From Persicobacter psychrovividus (GTDB lineage: Bacteria; Bacteroidota; Bacteroidia; Cytophagales; Cyclobacteriaceae): 64,000 nucleotides of DNA. Numbering within the stretch: position 1 is the first letter of the stretch; each line of letters starts with the position of its first letter. Positions 1 through 7,593 of the stretch are shown piece after piece. A model generated the notes under the pieces. It had not been told where the DNA came from. It did no database searches and saw only the letters and a list, made by a program, of their open reading frames with translations. Location of the stretch: positions 558,001-622,000 of the forward strand of contig NZ_AP025292.1 of the NCBI RefSeq assembly GCF_036492425.1, in the 5' to 3' direction. The translations under genes were made by a program, and so were the position numbers.

Positions 1-736
1 TCCTTCTGATAACCCTATTCATCAACGCCTGCTAAAGGCTTACTATGCCGCACAGCCGTTTGTCAGTGGACGCTTGCTTGAGGTGGGCTGTGGAGAAGGC
101 CGTGGGGTCAGTTTGTTGGCGCCCAAGAGTGAATCTTACACGGCCATAGATAAAATTCATGAGGTGGTGGAGAAATTGCAAGCCCAGCATCCCGAGGTGG
201 ATTTCCGCCAGGCAATGGTTCCTCCTTTCGAGGGAATTGCTGACGAGTCTTTTGATACTGTGGTCTCTTTTCAGGTGATTGAGCATATCGAAGATGACGC
301 CTTGTTTCTGAAAGAAATTCACCGCGTACTGAAAAAAGGAGGTAAAGCGATTATTTCAACCCCCAATATTATCAAGACGCTGAGCAGAAACCCATGGCAT
401 ATTCGGGAATACACTGCGGAAGAGTTGCGCCTGTTGGCTAACCGTTATTTTGATCAGATCGATACGCTGGGTATTGGTGGCAACGAGAAGGTGTGGGAAT
501 ATTATCACCGAAATAAAAAATCAGTTCAGGCAGTGATGAAATATGATTTCCTGAACTTGCAGTATCGTCTGCCTGCGGCTTTACTGAAGATCCCTTATGA
601 TATTATGAACCGCCGCAACCGTAACAAGCTGAAAGATGTATCGGATGATTTGGTCAAGTCAATTTCCCATCAGGATTACCTTTTGGTGAAACAGCCAGAA
701 GAAGCCCTTGATTTATTTTATGTACTGACCAAGTGA
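1..736 (+). CDS. Class I SAM-dependent methyltransferase, 5' end outside window
   Basis: The frame is open from base 2, so the gene starts left of the window; about 24 residues (beginning P-S-D-N-P-I-H-Q) precede the TTG at 74 that could be mistaken for a start. Seen: the SAM-binding motif I LLEVGCGEGRG, then an acidic residue after strand 2 (YTAIDK), the motif IV/post-IV block SFQVIEHIEDDALFLKEIHRVLKKGG and STPN. This is the Methyltransf_11 pattern found in cell-wall and polysaccharide methyltransferases and in ubiE-like enzymes. The C-terminal 100 residues are basic and family-specific. The substrate cannot be told from the sequence. A bidirectional hairpin follows the stop. Confidence 0.85.
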   Translation, partial: PSDNPIHQRLLKAYYAAQPFVSGRLLEVGCGEGRGVSLLAPKSESYTAIDKIHEVVEKLQAQHPEVDFRQAMVPPFEGIADESFDTVVSFQVIEHIEDDALFLKEIHRVLKKGGKAIISTPNIIKTLSRNPWHIREYTAEELRLLANRYFDQIDTLGIGGNEKVWEYYHRNKKSVQAVMKYDFLNLQYRLPAALLKIPYDIMNRRNRNKLKDVSDDLVKSISHQDYLLVKQPEEALDLFYVLTK

Positions 737-752
737 TAAAATATTCAACACA

Positions 753-789
753 AAAAAAGCCATTTACAACCGCTGTAAATGGCTTTTTT
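753..789. terminator. Bidirectional rho-independent terminator
   Basis: Perfect 12-bp stem AAGCCATTTACA / TGTAAATGGCTT with a 5-nt loop, A-tract before and T-tract after. It sits between the convergent methyltransferase and glycerophosphodiesterase genes and can serve both. Confidence 0.85.
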
Positions 790-790
790 A

Positions 791-1696
791 TTATAAGCTT
801 GTGGCGTGCAGCTTCATTTCTTTTTTGATGATCATCAGTCGGTCAGGGTAATCACTGATCAGGCCATCGACGCCCCATTCCACCAATTTCTCCATCTCTT
901 CTTTGTCATTGACTGTCCATGGAATGACTTTGAAATCATTGGCATGAAGCCACTTGACATCCTTCTTTTTCAGTAAAAAATATTCAGGACTGTAAATCGG
1001 TGGCTTAAAGCTGAGCTTTTTCAGATTCTCCTGAATAGACTGCTTGTTTTCCACCAAAAAGGCCAGTCGAATTTGTGGGTAATGCTGATGTAAATACTCC
1101 AGCACGCGGGGATCAAAAGATTGAAGAATCACACGGTGCATCGGCACGTAAGCATCTACGGTTTTCACCACAAGCTCACAAAACTCATCTACCGGAGGAG
1201 TATAAAGCATGTCCCACTCCTCTTCCGCCTTAATTTCTATATTGTAATATACCTCATCACGATCCGTATTTTTCACGTGTCGCTCAGCCGTTGTTAACAC
1301 CTCTGAAAGTAGGGGTTTGTAGGCAGGGACAGAAACCTGCTCTGGGAATTCCGAATGGTTGCGTTTTCCGACATCATACTTCTTGATGTCCTCATAATTC
1401 ATGTGATAAAGCAAGTGCTCATCGTGCTGACGCGAGCGAATTTTCTTTCCCTCAGGCGTTGTGGTAAACTCATGATTGAAAAAGGGATCATGTGAAACGA
1501 CCACTTTTTTGTCTTTAGAAATCACCACATCCATCTCAAGGGTGGTAACGCCCAAATCCAACGCTTTTATAAATGCGGGAATAGTATTTTCTGGAAGGAG
1601 TCCCCTTGCTCCCCGATGACCTTCAAAATCAAACTGCGCCATGGCATTAGTACAAATAAATAATAAGACGATAAGACCGATGTAAGGCTTTTTCAT
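791..1696 (-). CDS. Glycerophosphodiester phosphodiesterase, exported
   Basis: Hydrolyses glycerophosphodiesters to glycerol-3-phosphate and an alcohol, presumably in the periplasm or at the surface. Seen: an N-terminal signal peptide (KKPYIGLIVLLFICTNAMAQ), then the GDPD TIM-barrel signature EGHRGARGLLPENT (His27, Glu37, Asn38), the metal ligands in LEMDVVISKD and the second catalytic His in VVSHDP, and the late barrel strands VIPWTVND and VDGLISDYPD. At 301 residues it has normal length for a bacterial single-domain GDPD. It is a single gene, convergent with the methyltransferase. Substrate preference is inferred from the family only. Confidence 0.93.
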   Translation of the reverse strand: MKKPYIGLIVLLFICTNAMAQFDFEGHRGARGLLPENTIPAFIKALDLGVTTLEMDVVISKDKKVVVSHDPFFNHEFTTTPEGKKIRSRQHDEHLLYHMNYEDIKKYDVGKRNHSEFPEQVSVPAYKPLLSEVLTTAERHVKNTDRDEVYYNIEIKAEEEWDMLYTPPVDEFCELVVKTVDAYVPMHRVILQSFDPRVLEYLHQHYPQIRLAFLVENKQSIQENLKKLSFKPPIYSPEYFLLKKKDVKWLHANDFKVIPWTVNDKEEMEKLVEWGVDGLISDYPDRLMIIKKEMKLHATSL

Positions 1697-1844
1697 TGAG
1701 TATGACTTCTTTTTACTCGCAATGTGGGTTTTGTTTGGTGGAATTGCAAGTGATGTGTTTGAAGGAATTATTACTTCTTGGTGAACTTAACATGGTTTTA
1801 ATTTATTGTATCTTAACAAAGCTATTTTTCTTATTTTGATAACT

Positions 1845-3254
1845 ATGAGTGAAACAATAAATCAGACCCTGAGTCCAGATCAGGCGACCACCCTTTTGGA
1901 GGCGCAGCAAGCATATTTCCAACAGCAGCATACCCGTGATTTAAGCTTCAGGAAGAGGCAGTTGCAAAAACTACTCCAAGCTGTGGAGAACTTCGAGCCA
2001 GAACTTACCGAAGCGGTGCAGCGCGATTTTCGGAAAAGTACTTTCGAGACCTTCATTACTGAAATAGGAATGCTCAAGGTAGAGATTAAGCATGCGCTGA
2101 AGCACTTGAAAAAATGGACAAAGCCACAGGTACAGGGCGGTTTGAGCTTGGTGAACTTTCCTGCACGCAATTTCCTTTATCAGGAGCCGCTTGGCGTAAG
2201 TCTGATCATCGCGCCGTGGAATTACCCGATTTTGCTCGCATTGTCTCCCCTGATAGGGGCAATTGCCGCGGGCTGTTGTGCCGTAATCAAGCCGTCAGAA
2301 CTAACACCCCATACTTCAGCAGTATTGAAGAGGCTCATCACTTCAACTTTTCTGCCTGAATATATATCCTTGGTAGAAGGTGGGGCAGAAACGGCCTCGG
2401 AGCTGTTGTCCATGCCTTTCAATCATATTTTCTTTACAGGGAGCAGCAAGGTCGGGCAGATTGTAGCCAAAGCGGCGGCAGAACAAATGATTCCTGCCAC
2501 TTTGGAGCTTGGAGGGAAAAGTCCCGTGATCGTTCACCGTGATGCAGATATTGAGGTGGCAGCTCGTCGGGTGGTCTGGGGGAAATTTCTGAATGCGGGG
2601 CAAACCTGTGTAGCGCCAGATTATGTTCTTGTGCATCGCGAGGTGCACGATGCCTTTGTGGAAGCCCTTCAGGTGGAGGTAATCAAAGCTTACGGCGACA
2701 ATATTCAGCAGAATGAAGATTACCCACGAATAATTAGTAATAAACATTATAAAAGGTTGGAGGCGATGTTGCAGCCAGATAAAGTGGCCTTCGGGGGTGT
2801 TTGTGATGAGCTTGATCTGTATATATCACCAACGGTTATGGTTGGGGTTGCCGTAGAAGACGCCGTAATGCAGGAAGAGATTTTTGGCCCCGTTTTGCCG
2901 ATCCTTTCTTATGATGGGATTAATGAGATTGCCCCAATACTGAACAAACTCAGTCACCCACTCGCTTTTTATGTCTTTTCCGAAAACAGGCATTTTACCA
3001 ATTATTTCATTGAAAACTTTCCTTTTGGAGGGGGATGCATCAATGATGTGGTGGCGCATCTTGCAGAACAACAGTTGCCCTTTGGGGGAATGGGCAAGAG
3101 TGGTTATGGGCAATACCATGGGCGGTATTCGGTGGAGGCGTTCAGTCACCGCAAAGGCGTAATGAAAAAGCCAACCTTCCTGGATGTTCCTTTCAGGTAT
3201 GCGCCTTATGGCGGGAAGTTAAAGCTGATGAGGCAGTTGTTTCAGTGGTTTTAG
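1845..3254 (+). CDS. Aldehyde dehydrogenase, class 3-like
   Basis: NAD(P)+-dependent oxidation of an aldehyde to the acid. I start it at the ATG at 1845 (MSETINQ); the frame stays open upstream to a TTG at 1806, but the extra 13 residues are hydrophobic and unlike the family. Seen, numbering from 1845: cofactor motif IIAPWNYP (about 121–128), FTGSSKVG (198–205), catalytic base Glu221 in LELGGKSP and nucleophile Cys255 in GQTC, and the C-terminal FGGMGKSG. The short length (469 residues) and C-terminal hydrophobic/basic tail resemble the ALDH3/YwdH group that acts on fatty or aromatic aldehydes; substrate is an inference. It is probably monocistronic. Confidence 0.93.
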   Translation: MSETINQTLSPDQATTLLEAQQAYFQQQHTRDLSFRKRQLQKLLQAVENFEPELTEAVQRDFRKSTFETFITEIGMLKVEIKHALKHLKKWTKPQVQGGLSLVNFPARNFLYQEPLGVSLIIAPWNYPILLALSPLIGAIAAGCCAVIKPSELTPHTSAVLKRLITSTFLPEYISLVEGGAETASELLSMPFNHIFFTGSSKVGQIVAKAAAEQMIPATLELGGKSPVIVHRDADIEVAARRVVWGKFLNAGQTCVAPDYVLVHREVHDAFVEALQVEVIKAYGDNIQQNEDYPRIISNKHYKRLEAMLQPDKVAFGGVCDELDLYISPTVMVGVAVEDAVMQEEIFGPVLPILSYDGINEIAPILNKLSHPLAFYVFSENRHFTNYFIENFPFGGGCINDVVAHLAEQQLPFGGMGKSGYGQYHGRYSVEAFSHRKGVMKKPTFLDVPFRYAPYGGKLKLMRQLFQWF

Positions 3255-3369
3255 TTATTAAAAATAGTATTGAGGGTGAAATAGGGCTGCTGAGGTGGTG
3301 GTTTAAATTAAATTCAGCTTAATAAATAAAATAAATTATTTAAAGATCCGTTATTTTGAATATTATTTT

Positions 3370-3377
3370 TATATTTG
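3370..3377 (+). promoter_or_regulatory. Candidate -7 box for nagA
   Basis: TATATTTG matches the Bacteroidota -7 consensus TAnnTTTG and lies 39 nt before the nagA ATG. No convincing TTG is present at the right -33 spacing, so this is only a candidate. Confidence 0.4.
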
Positions 3378-3416
3378 ACGTATAGTAAATGAGGTAGAAG
3401 AAAATATAAGCCGAAA

Positions 3417-4595
3417 ATGAAGGTTTTAGTTCAAAATGTACGTGTAGTTTCCCCTGATTTGGATATCGATCGGGCATCAGTATTGGTTCAGGATGGTAAA
3501 ATTCAGGCAGTGCTTCGTTTGGGGCAAATGGTTCCTGCGGCAGAGAAAGTGATTGATGGCCGCGGGCAGATATTAATGCCAGGGTTTATTGATATTCATA
3601 CCCACGGTGCTGCGGGTGCCGATGTTTGTGAAGGTACTGAAGAGGCCGTGCGTACAATTGCGAAGGCAAAACTTCAGGAGGGGGTAACCATTTTTCTCCC
3701 CACAACAATTACCGCACCCAATGCAACGCTGTCGCAGGCAATGCAGGGAGTGAAAGCGTACCAGCAACGAATGGATTACGCTAAAACACCTTCCGTACAT
3801 ATTGAAGGGCCATTTATCAATGCGGATTGCGCAGGCGCGCAGAACCCTGATTTTGTCCGCAACCCCAACTGGGAAGAGTTAAAGCATTTACATGAAATCG
3901 CTCCAGTGGGCGTGGTATCCATTGCCGTAGAGACTGAGGGAGCTATGACATTTACTGAACAGGCCTCCTCTGCGGGAATTGTGGTTTCAGGGGCGCACTC
4001 CAATGCGACTTATATGGAATTCCTTCAGGCAAAAAATAAAGGACTGGGGCATCTGACGCACTTTTGTAACCAGATGACTCCTGTGCATCATCGGGAAATC
4101 GGTTTGGTGGGCGCAGGCTTGCTTGATGATGATATTAAGCTGGAGCTGATTTGCGACGGGGTACACCTGAATCGTGATATGATCAAGCTGATATTTAAAA
4201 GTCGCTCGGTTGATGGCCTGATGCTGATTACGGATTCTGTGGCGGCATCCTGGTGCCCTGATGGTATTCGGGATTTCGGAGGCTTGCAGGTAGAGGTGAA
4301 AGATGGTGTGGCAAGACTTGAAAGTGGTGCTTTGGCAGGTTCAACCCTTAAATTCAACGATGGGCTGAAGATGGTGCGCTCGGTAACGGGCTTGCCGCTG
4401 AAGGAGCTGGTAAAAACCACCTCTTGGAATCAGGCGCAGAGTCTTGGACTTGAAGGTGTCGGGAAAATAGAAAAGGGATATGCTGCGGATTTTGTGCTGC
4501 TTGATGAGGAGCTGAATATTCAATCCACTTTCGTGGATGGGGTAGAGAAGTTTACCAAAGAACAGACGGAACAGCGAAAACAACATTTAGCCTAA
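3417..4595 (+). CDS. nagA: N-acetylglucosamine-6-phosphate deacetylase
   Basis: Removes the acetyl group from GlcNAc-6-P to give GlcN-6-P and acetate, in cytosolic amino-sugar catabolism and peptidoglycan recycling. Seen: amidohydrolase metal motif PGFIDIHTHGAAG (His61, His63), VHIEGPFI with the metal-ligand Glu, GAHSNA and HFCNQM providing the other ligand histidines, ELICDGVHL, and the catalytic Asp in LMLITDS. Length 392 is typical. There is no nagB or GlcNAc transporter next to it, so it appears to be a stand-alone locus. The start ATG follows a short leader with a TAnnTTTG box. Confidence 0.96.
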   Translation: MKVLVQNVRVVSPDLDIDRASVLVQDGKIQAVLRLGQMVPAAEKVIDGRGQILMPGFIDIHTHGAAGADVCEGTEEAVRTIAKAKLQEGVTIFLPTTITAPNATLSQAMQGVKAYQQRMDYAKTPSVHIEGPFINADCAGAQNPDFVRNPNWEELKHLHEIAPVGVVSIAVETEGAMTFTEQASSAGIVVSGAHSNATYMEFLQAKNKGLGHLTHFCNQMTPVHHREIGLVGAGLLDDDIKLELICDGVHLNRDMIKLIFKSRSVDGLMLITDSVAASWCPDGIRDFGGLQVEVKDGVARLESGALAGSTLKFNDGLKMVRSVTGLPLKELVKTTSWNQAQSLGLEGVGKIEKGYAADFVLLDEELNIQSTFVDGVEKFTKEQTEQRKQHLA

Positions 4596-4755
4596 AGCTC
4601 AGGTTTTAAAAAAATACAGATAACGGCATCGGTAGTTACTCTACGGACTCAACAAAAGTCAATTGCAGGCTATGCTGATTTTGAAAAGCTACGCTTGCAG
4701 TAAAATACTTGAAAAATAAGATGGTTAGGAAATAAATATTCTCCTTAAAATTTGA

Positions 4756-4788
4756 AAAGCCCTCCGTATCGCTCGGAGGGCTTTGCTG
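4756..4788. terminator. Hairpin between nagA and the DUF4870 operon
   Basis: Perfect 11-bp stem AAAGCCCTCCG / CGGAGGGCTTT with a 7-nt loop. It lies in the gap between convergent nagA and the DUF4870 gene. The T-tract is broken on + but AT-rich on both sides, so it probably works in both directions. Confidence 0.75.
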
Positions 4789-4804
4789 TTTATTTTTCAA
4801 ATGT

Positions 4805-5170
4805 TTATTTAAAAAACGAAATACTGATGGGGTAGCGGTAATTCTGATCCTGGTCGAGTCGGATGGCTGCAATGATGGCACATACCATGGACATGATTCC
4901 CAAAATCATGATGATGGGTATGCCGATAGCCAATAAAACCAGGGGCGAAGCGAGCAGGCAATACAATGCTATGGAAAGCTGGAAATTCAATGCGGCCCGT
5001 GCATGGCTGGCAACAAACGCTGATTCCTCTTTTTTGGAAAAGTAGATCACCAGTGGGATAATCAAGTGTGCCATAGGCATCACGCAAGCCGCTAACGCAC
5101 TCAGGTGCGCAAACAGTGCCCACTGCCTTTCCGAGGAGGAGGCGTATTTTTTAGGTAAATAGGGATTCAT
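4805..5170 (-). CDS. DUF4870 (Tic20-like) small membrane protein
   Basis: A 121-residue integral membrane protein. Seen: an N-terminal basic segment with ERQWALFAHLSALAACVMPMAHLIIPLVIY, the H-A-R-A-A-L-N-F-Q motif typical of DUF4870, then two further hydrophobic segments (about 70–105). Family members have three or four membrane helices and no proven function. The preceding gene on the same strand stops 2 nt upstream of this ATG, so the two are almost certainly translated from one mRNA. Confidence 0.88.
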   Translation of the reverse strand: MNPYLPKKYASSSERQWALFAHLSALAACVMPMAHLIIPLVIYFSKKEESAFVASHARAALNFQLSIALYCLLASPLVLLAIGIPIIMILGIMSMVCAIIAAIRLDQDQNYRYPISISFFK

Positions 5171-5171
5171 C

Positions 5172-5468
5172 TTATTTTTTGTCCTTTAAATGATCTCGGA
5201 AATTACTGAATTCCTTTTTAATCTTCTCCTTCGATTCCCGCACTTTATCTTCCACTTCCTGAATGGTACTCTGGTGATTGATCGCGAACTCATCAACCTT
5301 CATTTCAAGAAAATGTAAGTTTCTTTTCAGTTCATCCGACCTTTTGTGTAGCTCAGATTTAAAAGATTCCTTGTCTTTTGGTACTTCAGAAATCAGGTCG
5401 TCCATGCGTTGGCCAATCGTTCGAAATAGTGATTCTAAAGGGCCTTCTGCTTTATTTTGATGATTCAT
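5172..5468 (-). CDS. Small coiled-coil protein upstream of DUF4870
   Basis: A 98-residue, highly charged soluble protein without signal peptide. Seen: almost continuous Lys/Glu-rich helix from about residue 15, with heptad-like hydrophobics (SELHKRSDELKRNLHFLEMKV, then IQEVEDKVRESKEKIKKEF). I do not recognise a family. It forms a two-gene operon with the DUF4870 membrane protein and may be its partner; that is inference from the tight spacing. Confidence 0.75.
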   Translation of the reverse strand: MNHQNKAEGPLESLFRTIGQRMDDLISEVPKDKESFKSELHKRSDELKRNLHFLEMKVDEFAINHQSTIQEVEDKVRESKEKIKKEFSNFRDHLKDKK

Positions 5469-5609
5469 AATGTTATTGATTGATTTTTCTAATTGTTCCT
5501 TACCTGTATTTTAATAACGTGTTTTTTGCCCTGCTGTTATTTCGATAGTTTGGATCTTTTATTTGTGATTGTGGAGTGGTATTTTTCGGGAAATTCCGAT
5601 TTGCTTTGT

Positions 5610-5617
5610 TATCTTTG
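5610..5617 (+). promoter_or_regulatory. Candidate -7 box of the lipoprotein–cmk–ispH run
   Basis: TATCTTTG is an exact TAnnTTTG match 56 nt before the small lipoprotein start. The -33 element is not clear. Confidence 0.45.
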
Positions 5618-5672
5618 GTTTCGCGGATGTTATTGGCAGTGATGGTTTTTTGATAAAATAATGCAATAAATA

Positions 5673-5843
5673 ATGAAAGGTAACGCTAAAAGGAAGAATT
5701 TTCCACGAATACTGCTGTGGGTGCTACTCCTGACCTTCGGCACTGCCGTATTGGGGGCTTGTTCAAGCGCTCGGAAATATCCGCCTAAGCATCGGCAAAT
5801 CAAAAAGGGGAAGCCAATTCCCTGCCCGATGAAGGATTGTTAA
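5673..5843 (+). CDS. Small lipoprotein (56 residues) ahead of cmk
   Basis: A short gene with clear lipoprotein features. Seen: basic N-terminus (MKGNAKRKNFPR), hydrophobic stretch ILLWVLLLTFGTAV, lipobox LGAC with Cys30 as the lipidation site, then a strongly basic 26-residue mature chain rich in Lys/Arg/Pro ending in CPMKDC. The lack of acidic residues apart from one Asp and the paired C-terminal cysteines are unusual. It ends 20 nt before cmk and probably shares its transcript. Function unknown. Confidence 0.7.
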   Translation: MKGNAKRKNFPRILLWVLLLTFGTAVLGACSSARKYPPKHRQIKKGKPIPCPMKDC

Positions 5844-5863
5844 AGAGGAATAAATAATTTTCA

Positions 5864-6547
5864 ATGAGTAATAAAATTGTAATTGCGATCGATGGTTACA
5901 GTGGCTGTGGGAAAAGCTCCACGGCAAAAGCTGTCGCCGCAGCATTAGGGTATGGTTATATTGACACAGGTGCAATGTACCGCTCGGTAACGCTTTACTT
6001 CAAAGAACATAATATCAAGCTCACCGATCCCAAGGCTGTCAAGGCCGCATTGAAGGAAATTAATATTTCTTTTGTGTACAACGATAAGTCGGGGCTCAAC
6101 GAAACGTTTCTTAATAGTAAGAACGTGGAAAAGGAGATCCGAAAGATGTATATTTCTGAAGGGGTCAGTGAGGTGGCTGTGATTGCTGAAGTACGAAAGG
6201 CAATGGTAGACCAGCAGCGTAAGATGGGCAAAAAGAAAGGCGTAGTGATGGACGGGAGAGATATTGCCTCGGTGGTATTTCCTAATGCAGAGCTGAAAGT
6301 CTTCATGACTGCCGATGTGCGCATTCGTGCCGAACGCCGACAGAAAGAACTTTTTGATCAGAAGCAGCTCGTGAATTTGGAGGATATCATTGATAACCTC
6401 AAAAAGCGCGACCGTATCGATACTTCTCGGGCAGAAAGCCCACTGACACAGGTGGAAGATGCCATGGAAGTGGACACTTCTTTTATGAATTTTGATGAAC
6501 AGGTAAATGTCATTGTGGAGGCTGCCCAGAAATTAATTGGTAAATAG
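5864..6547 (+). CDS. cmk: Cytidylate kinase
   Basis: Phosphorylates CMP and dCMP to the diphosphates using ATP, in the cytosol. Seen: P-loop GYSGCGKSS (residues 11–19), the family motif GYIDTGAMYRSVT just after it, MDGRDIASVVFPNAELKVF in the middle, the LID-like region with RAERRQKEL, and RDRIDTSRAESPL near the C-terminus. Length 227 is standard for Cmk. It is followed after 28 nt by ispH on the same strand, a common Bacteroidota neighbourhood. Confidence 0.97.
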   Translation: MSNKIVIAIDGYSGCGKSSTAKAVAAALGYGYIDTGAMYRSVTLYFKEHNIKLTDPKAVKAALKEINISFVYNDKSGLNETFLNSKNVEKEIRKMYISEGVSEVAVIAEVRKAMVDQQRKMGKKKGVVMDGRDIASVVFPNAELKVFMTADVRIRAERRQKELFDQKQLVNLEDIIDNLKKRDRIDTSRAESPLTQVEDAMEVDTSFMNFDEQVNVIVEAAQKLIGK

Positions 6548-6575
6548 CCTGCGGGTGAGATTGAAAAACAACACT

Positions 6576-7448
6576 ATGGAAGTAACCATTGATAAAAATT
6601 CAGGCTACTGCTTCGGTGTGGAGTATGCCATCAAGATGGCTGAAGATGAGATGGAACGCTCGGATCAGTTGTACTGCCTGGGGGATATTGTCCACAACGA
6701 TATGGAGGTAAAGCGGCTGAATGAAAAGGGGTTGAGGATTATCTCTCGTGAGGAGCTGAGCAAATTGAAGGATTGCAAGGTGTTGATTCGTGCCCACGGG
6801 GAGCCTCCAGCAACCTACCGCATGGCGATGGAGAATAATATCACACTGATTGACGCCTCCTGCCCTGTGGTTTTAAAATTACAAAACAGGGTAAAGACCG
6901 CCTACGATAAAATGCTCGACATTAACGGGCAGGTGGTTATTTACGGAAAGAAAGGGCACGCTGAAGTGGAAGGGCTTGTGGGTCAAACCAATGCCGAAGC
7001 ACTCATCGTGACCGAGGAAAAGGACCTCGCGCAGGTGGATTTTAACCGCCCCGTGACCCTCTTCTCTCAGACCACCAAAAGTACCAAAGGGTTTTATGCC
7101 CTCAAAGATAGTATCGCCTCACAAATTGTAGCGAGTGAAGGCGGTCAGGAAAATTTTCAGGCCAATGACAGCATTTGCCGACAGGTATCCAACAGAGAGC
7201 CGCAGCTTACCCGCTTCGCTCAAGAGTACGATGTCATCTTGTTTGTCAGTGGTAAAAAAAGCTCCAACGGCAAGGCGCTTTACCAGGTGTGCAAGGCCAA
7301 TAATGTAACGAGCTTTTTTATTGAATCAGAATCTGATATCGATCCTGCCTGGTTGGCGCAGGCAAAGTCCGTCGGGATTTGCGGTGCAACCTCTACGCCC
7401 ATGTGGCTGATGGAGCGAGTATCAGATTATATTAAAAATATTGTTTAA
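6576..7448 (+). CDS. ispH: 4-hydroxy-3-methylbut-2-enyl diphosphate reductase
   Basis: Last step of the MEP isoprenoid pathway: reduces HMBPP to IPP and DMAPP with an iron–sulfur cluster. I start it at ATG 6576 (MEVTIDKNSGYCFGV), the usual family N-terminus; the open frame extends back to a TTG at 6537 inside cmk. Seen: cluster ligands Cys12 (GYCFGV), Cys96 (DASCPVV) and Cys201 (SICRQVSNRE), plus the HGEPP active-site motif and a final GATSTP loop. Length 290 is normal. It is cotranscribed with cmk. Confidence 0.96.
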   Translation: MEVTIDKNSGYCFGVEYAIKMAEDEMERSDQLYCLGDIVHNDMEVKRLNEKGLRIISREELSKLKDCKVLIRAHGEPPATYRMAMENNITLIDASCPVVLKLQNRVKTAYDKMLDINGQVVIYGKKGHAEVEGLVGQTNAEALIVTEEKDLAQVDFNRPVTLFSQTTKSTKGFYALKDSIASQIVASEGGQENFQANDSICRQVSNREPQLTRFAQEYDVILFVSGKKSSNGKALYQVCKANNVTSFFIESESDIDPAWLAQAKSVGICGATSTPMWLMERVSDYIKNIV

Positions 7449-7520
7449 ATCATTTTTCGGTATATTTACCGAGGTTGAGATATGATAAGGCTCAATATTA
7501 CTGTGAATAATTGTCATTTT

Positions 7521-7553
7521 ACGTAATTAATACGTCAGTTTTTCGTAGATTTG
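7521..7553 (+). promoter_or_regulatory. nqr operon promoter region with short palindrome
   Basis: TAGATTTG (7546–7553) matches TAnnTTTG. An inverted repeat ACGTA-ATTAA-TACGT at 7521–7535 sits where the -33 region would be, so it may be an operator. The nqrA ATG is at 7594. Confidence 0.4.
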
Positions 7554-7593
7554 AGCCGTTTTTTAGGGACCTATTGAATCAATTCATGTAGCG

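Noticed and set aside
1806-1844. Longer aldehyde dehydrogenase start at TTG 1806, giving a hydrophobic leader
   Set aside because: It would add a short hydrophobic leader unusual for this cytosolic/peripheral family; the ATG at 1845 matches the normal N-terminus.
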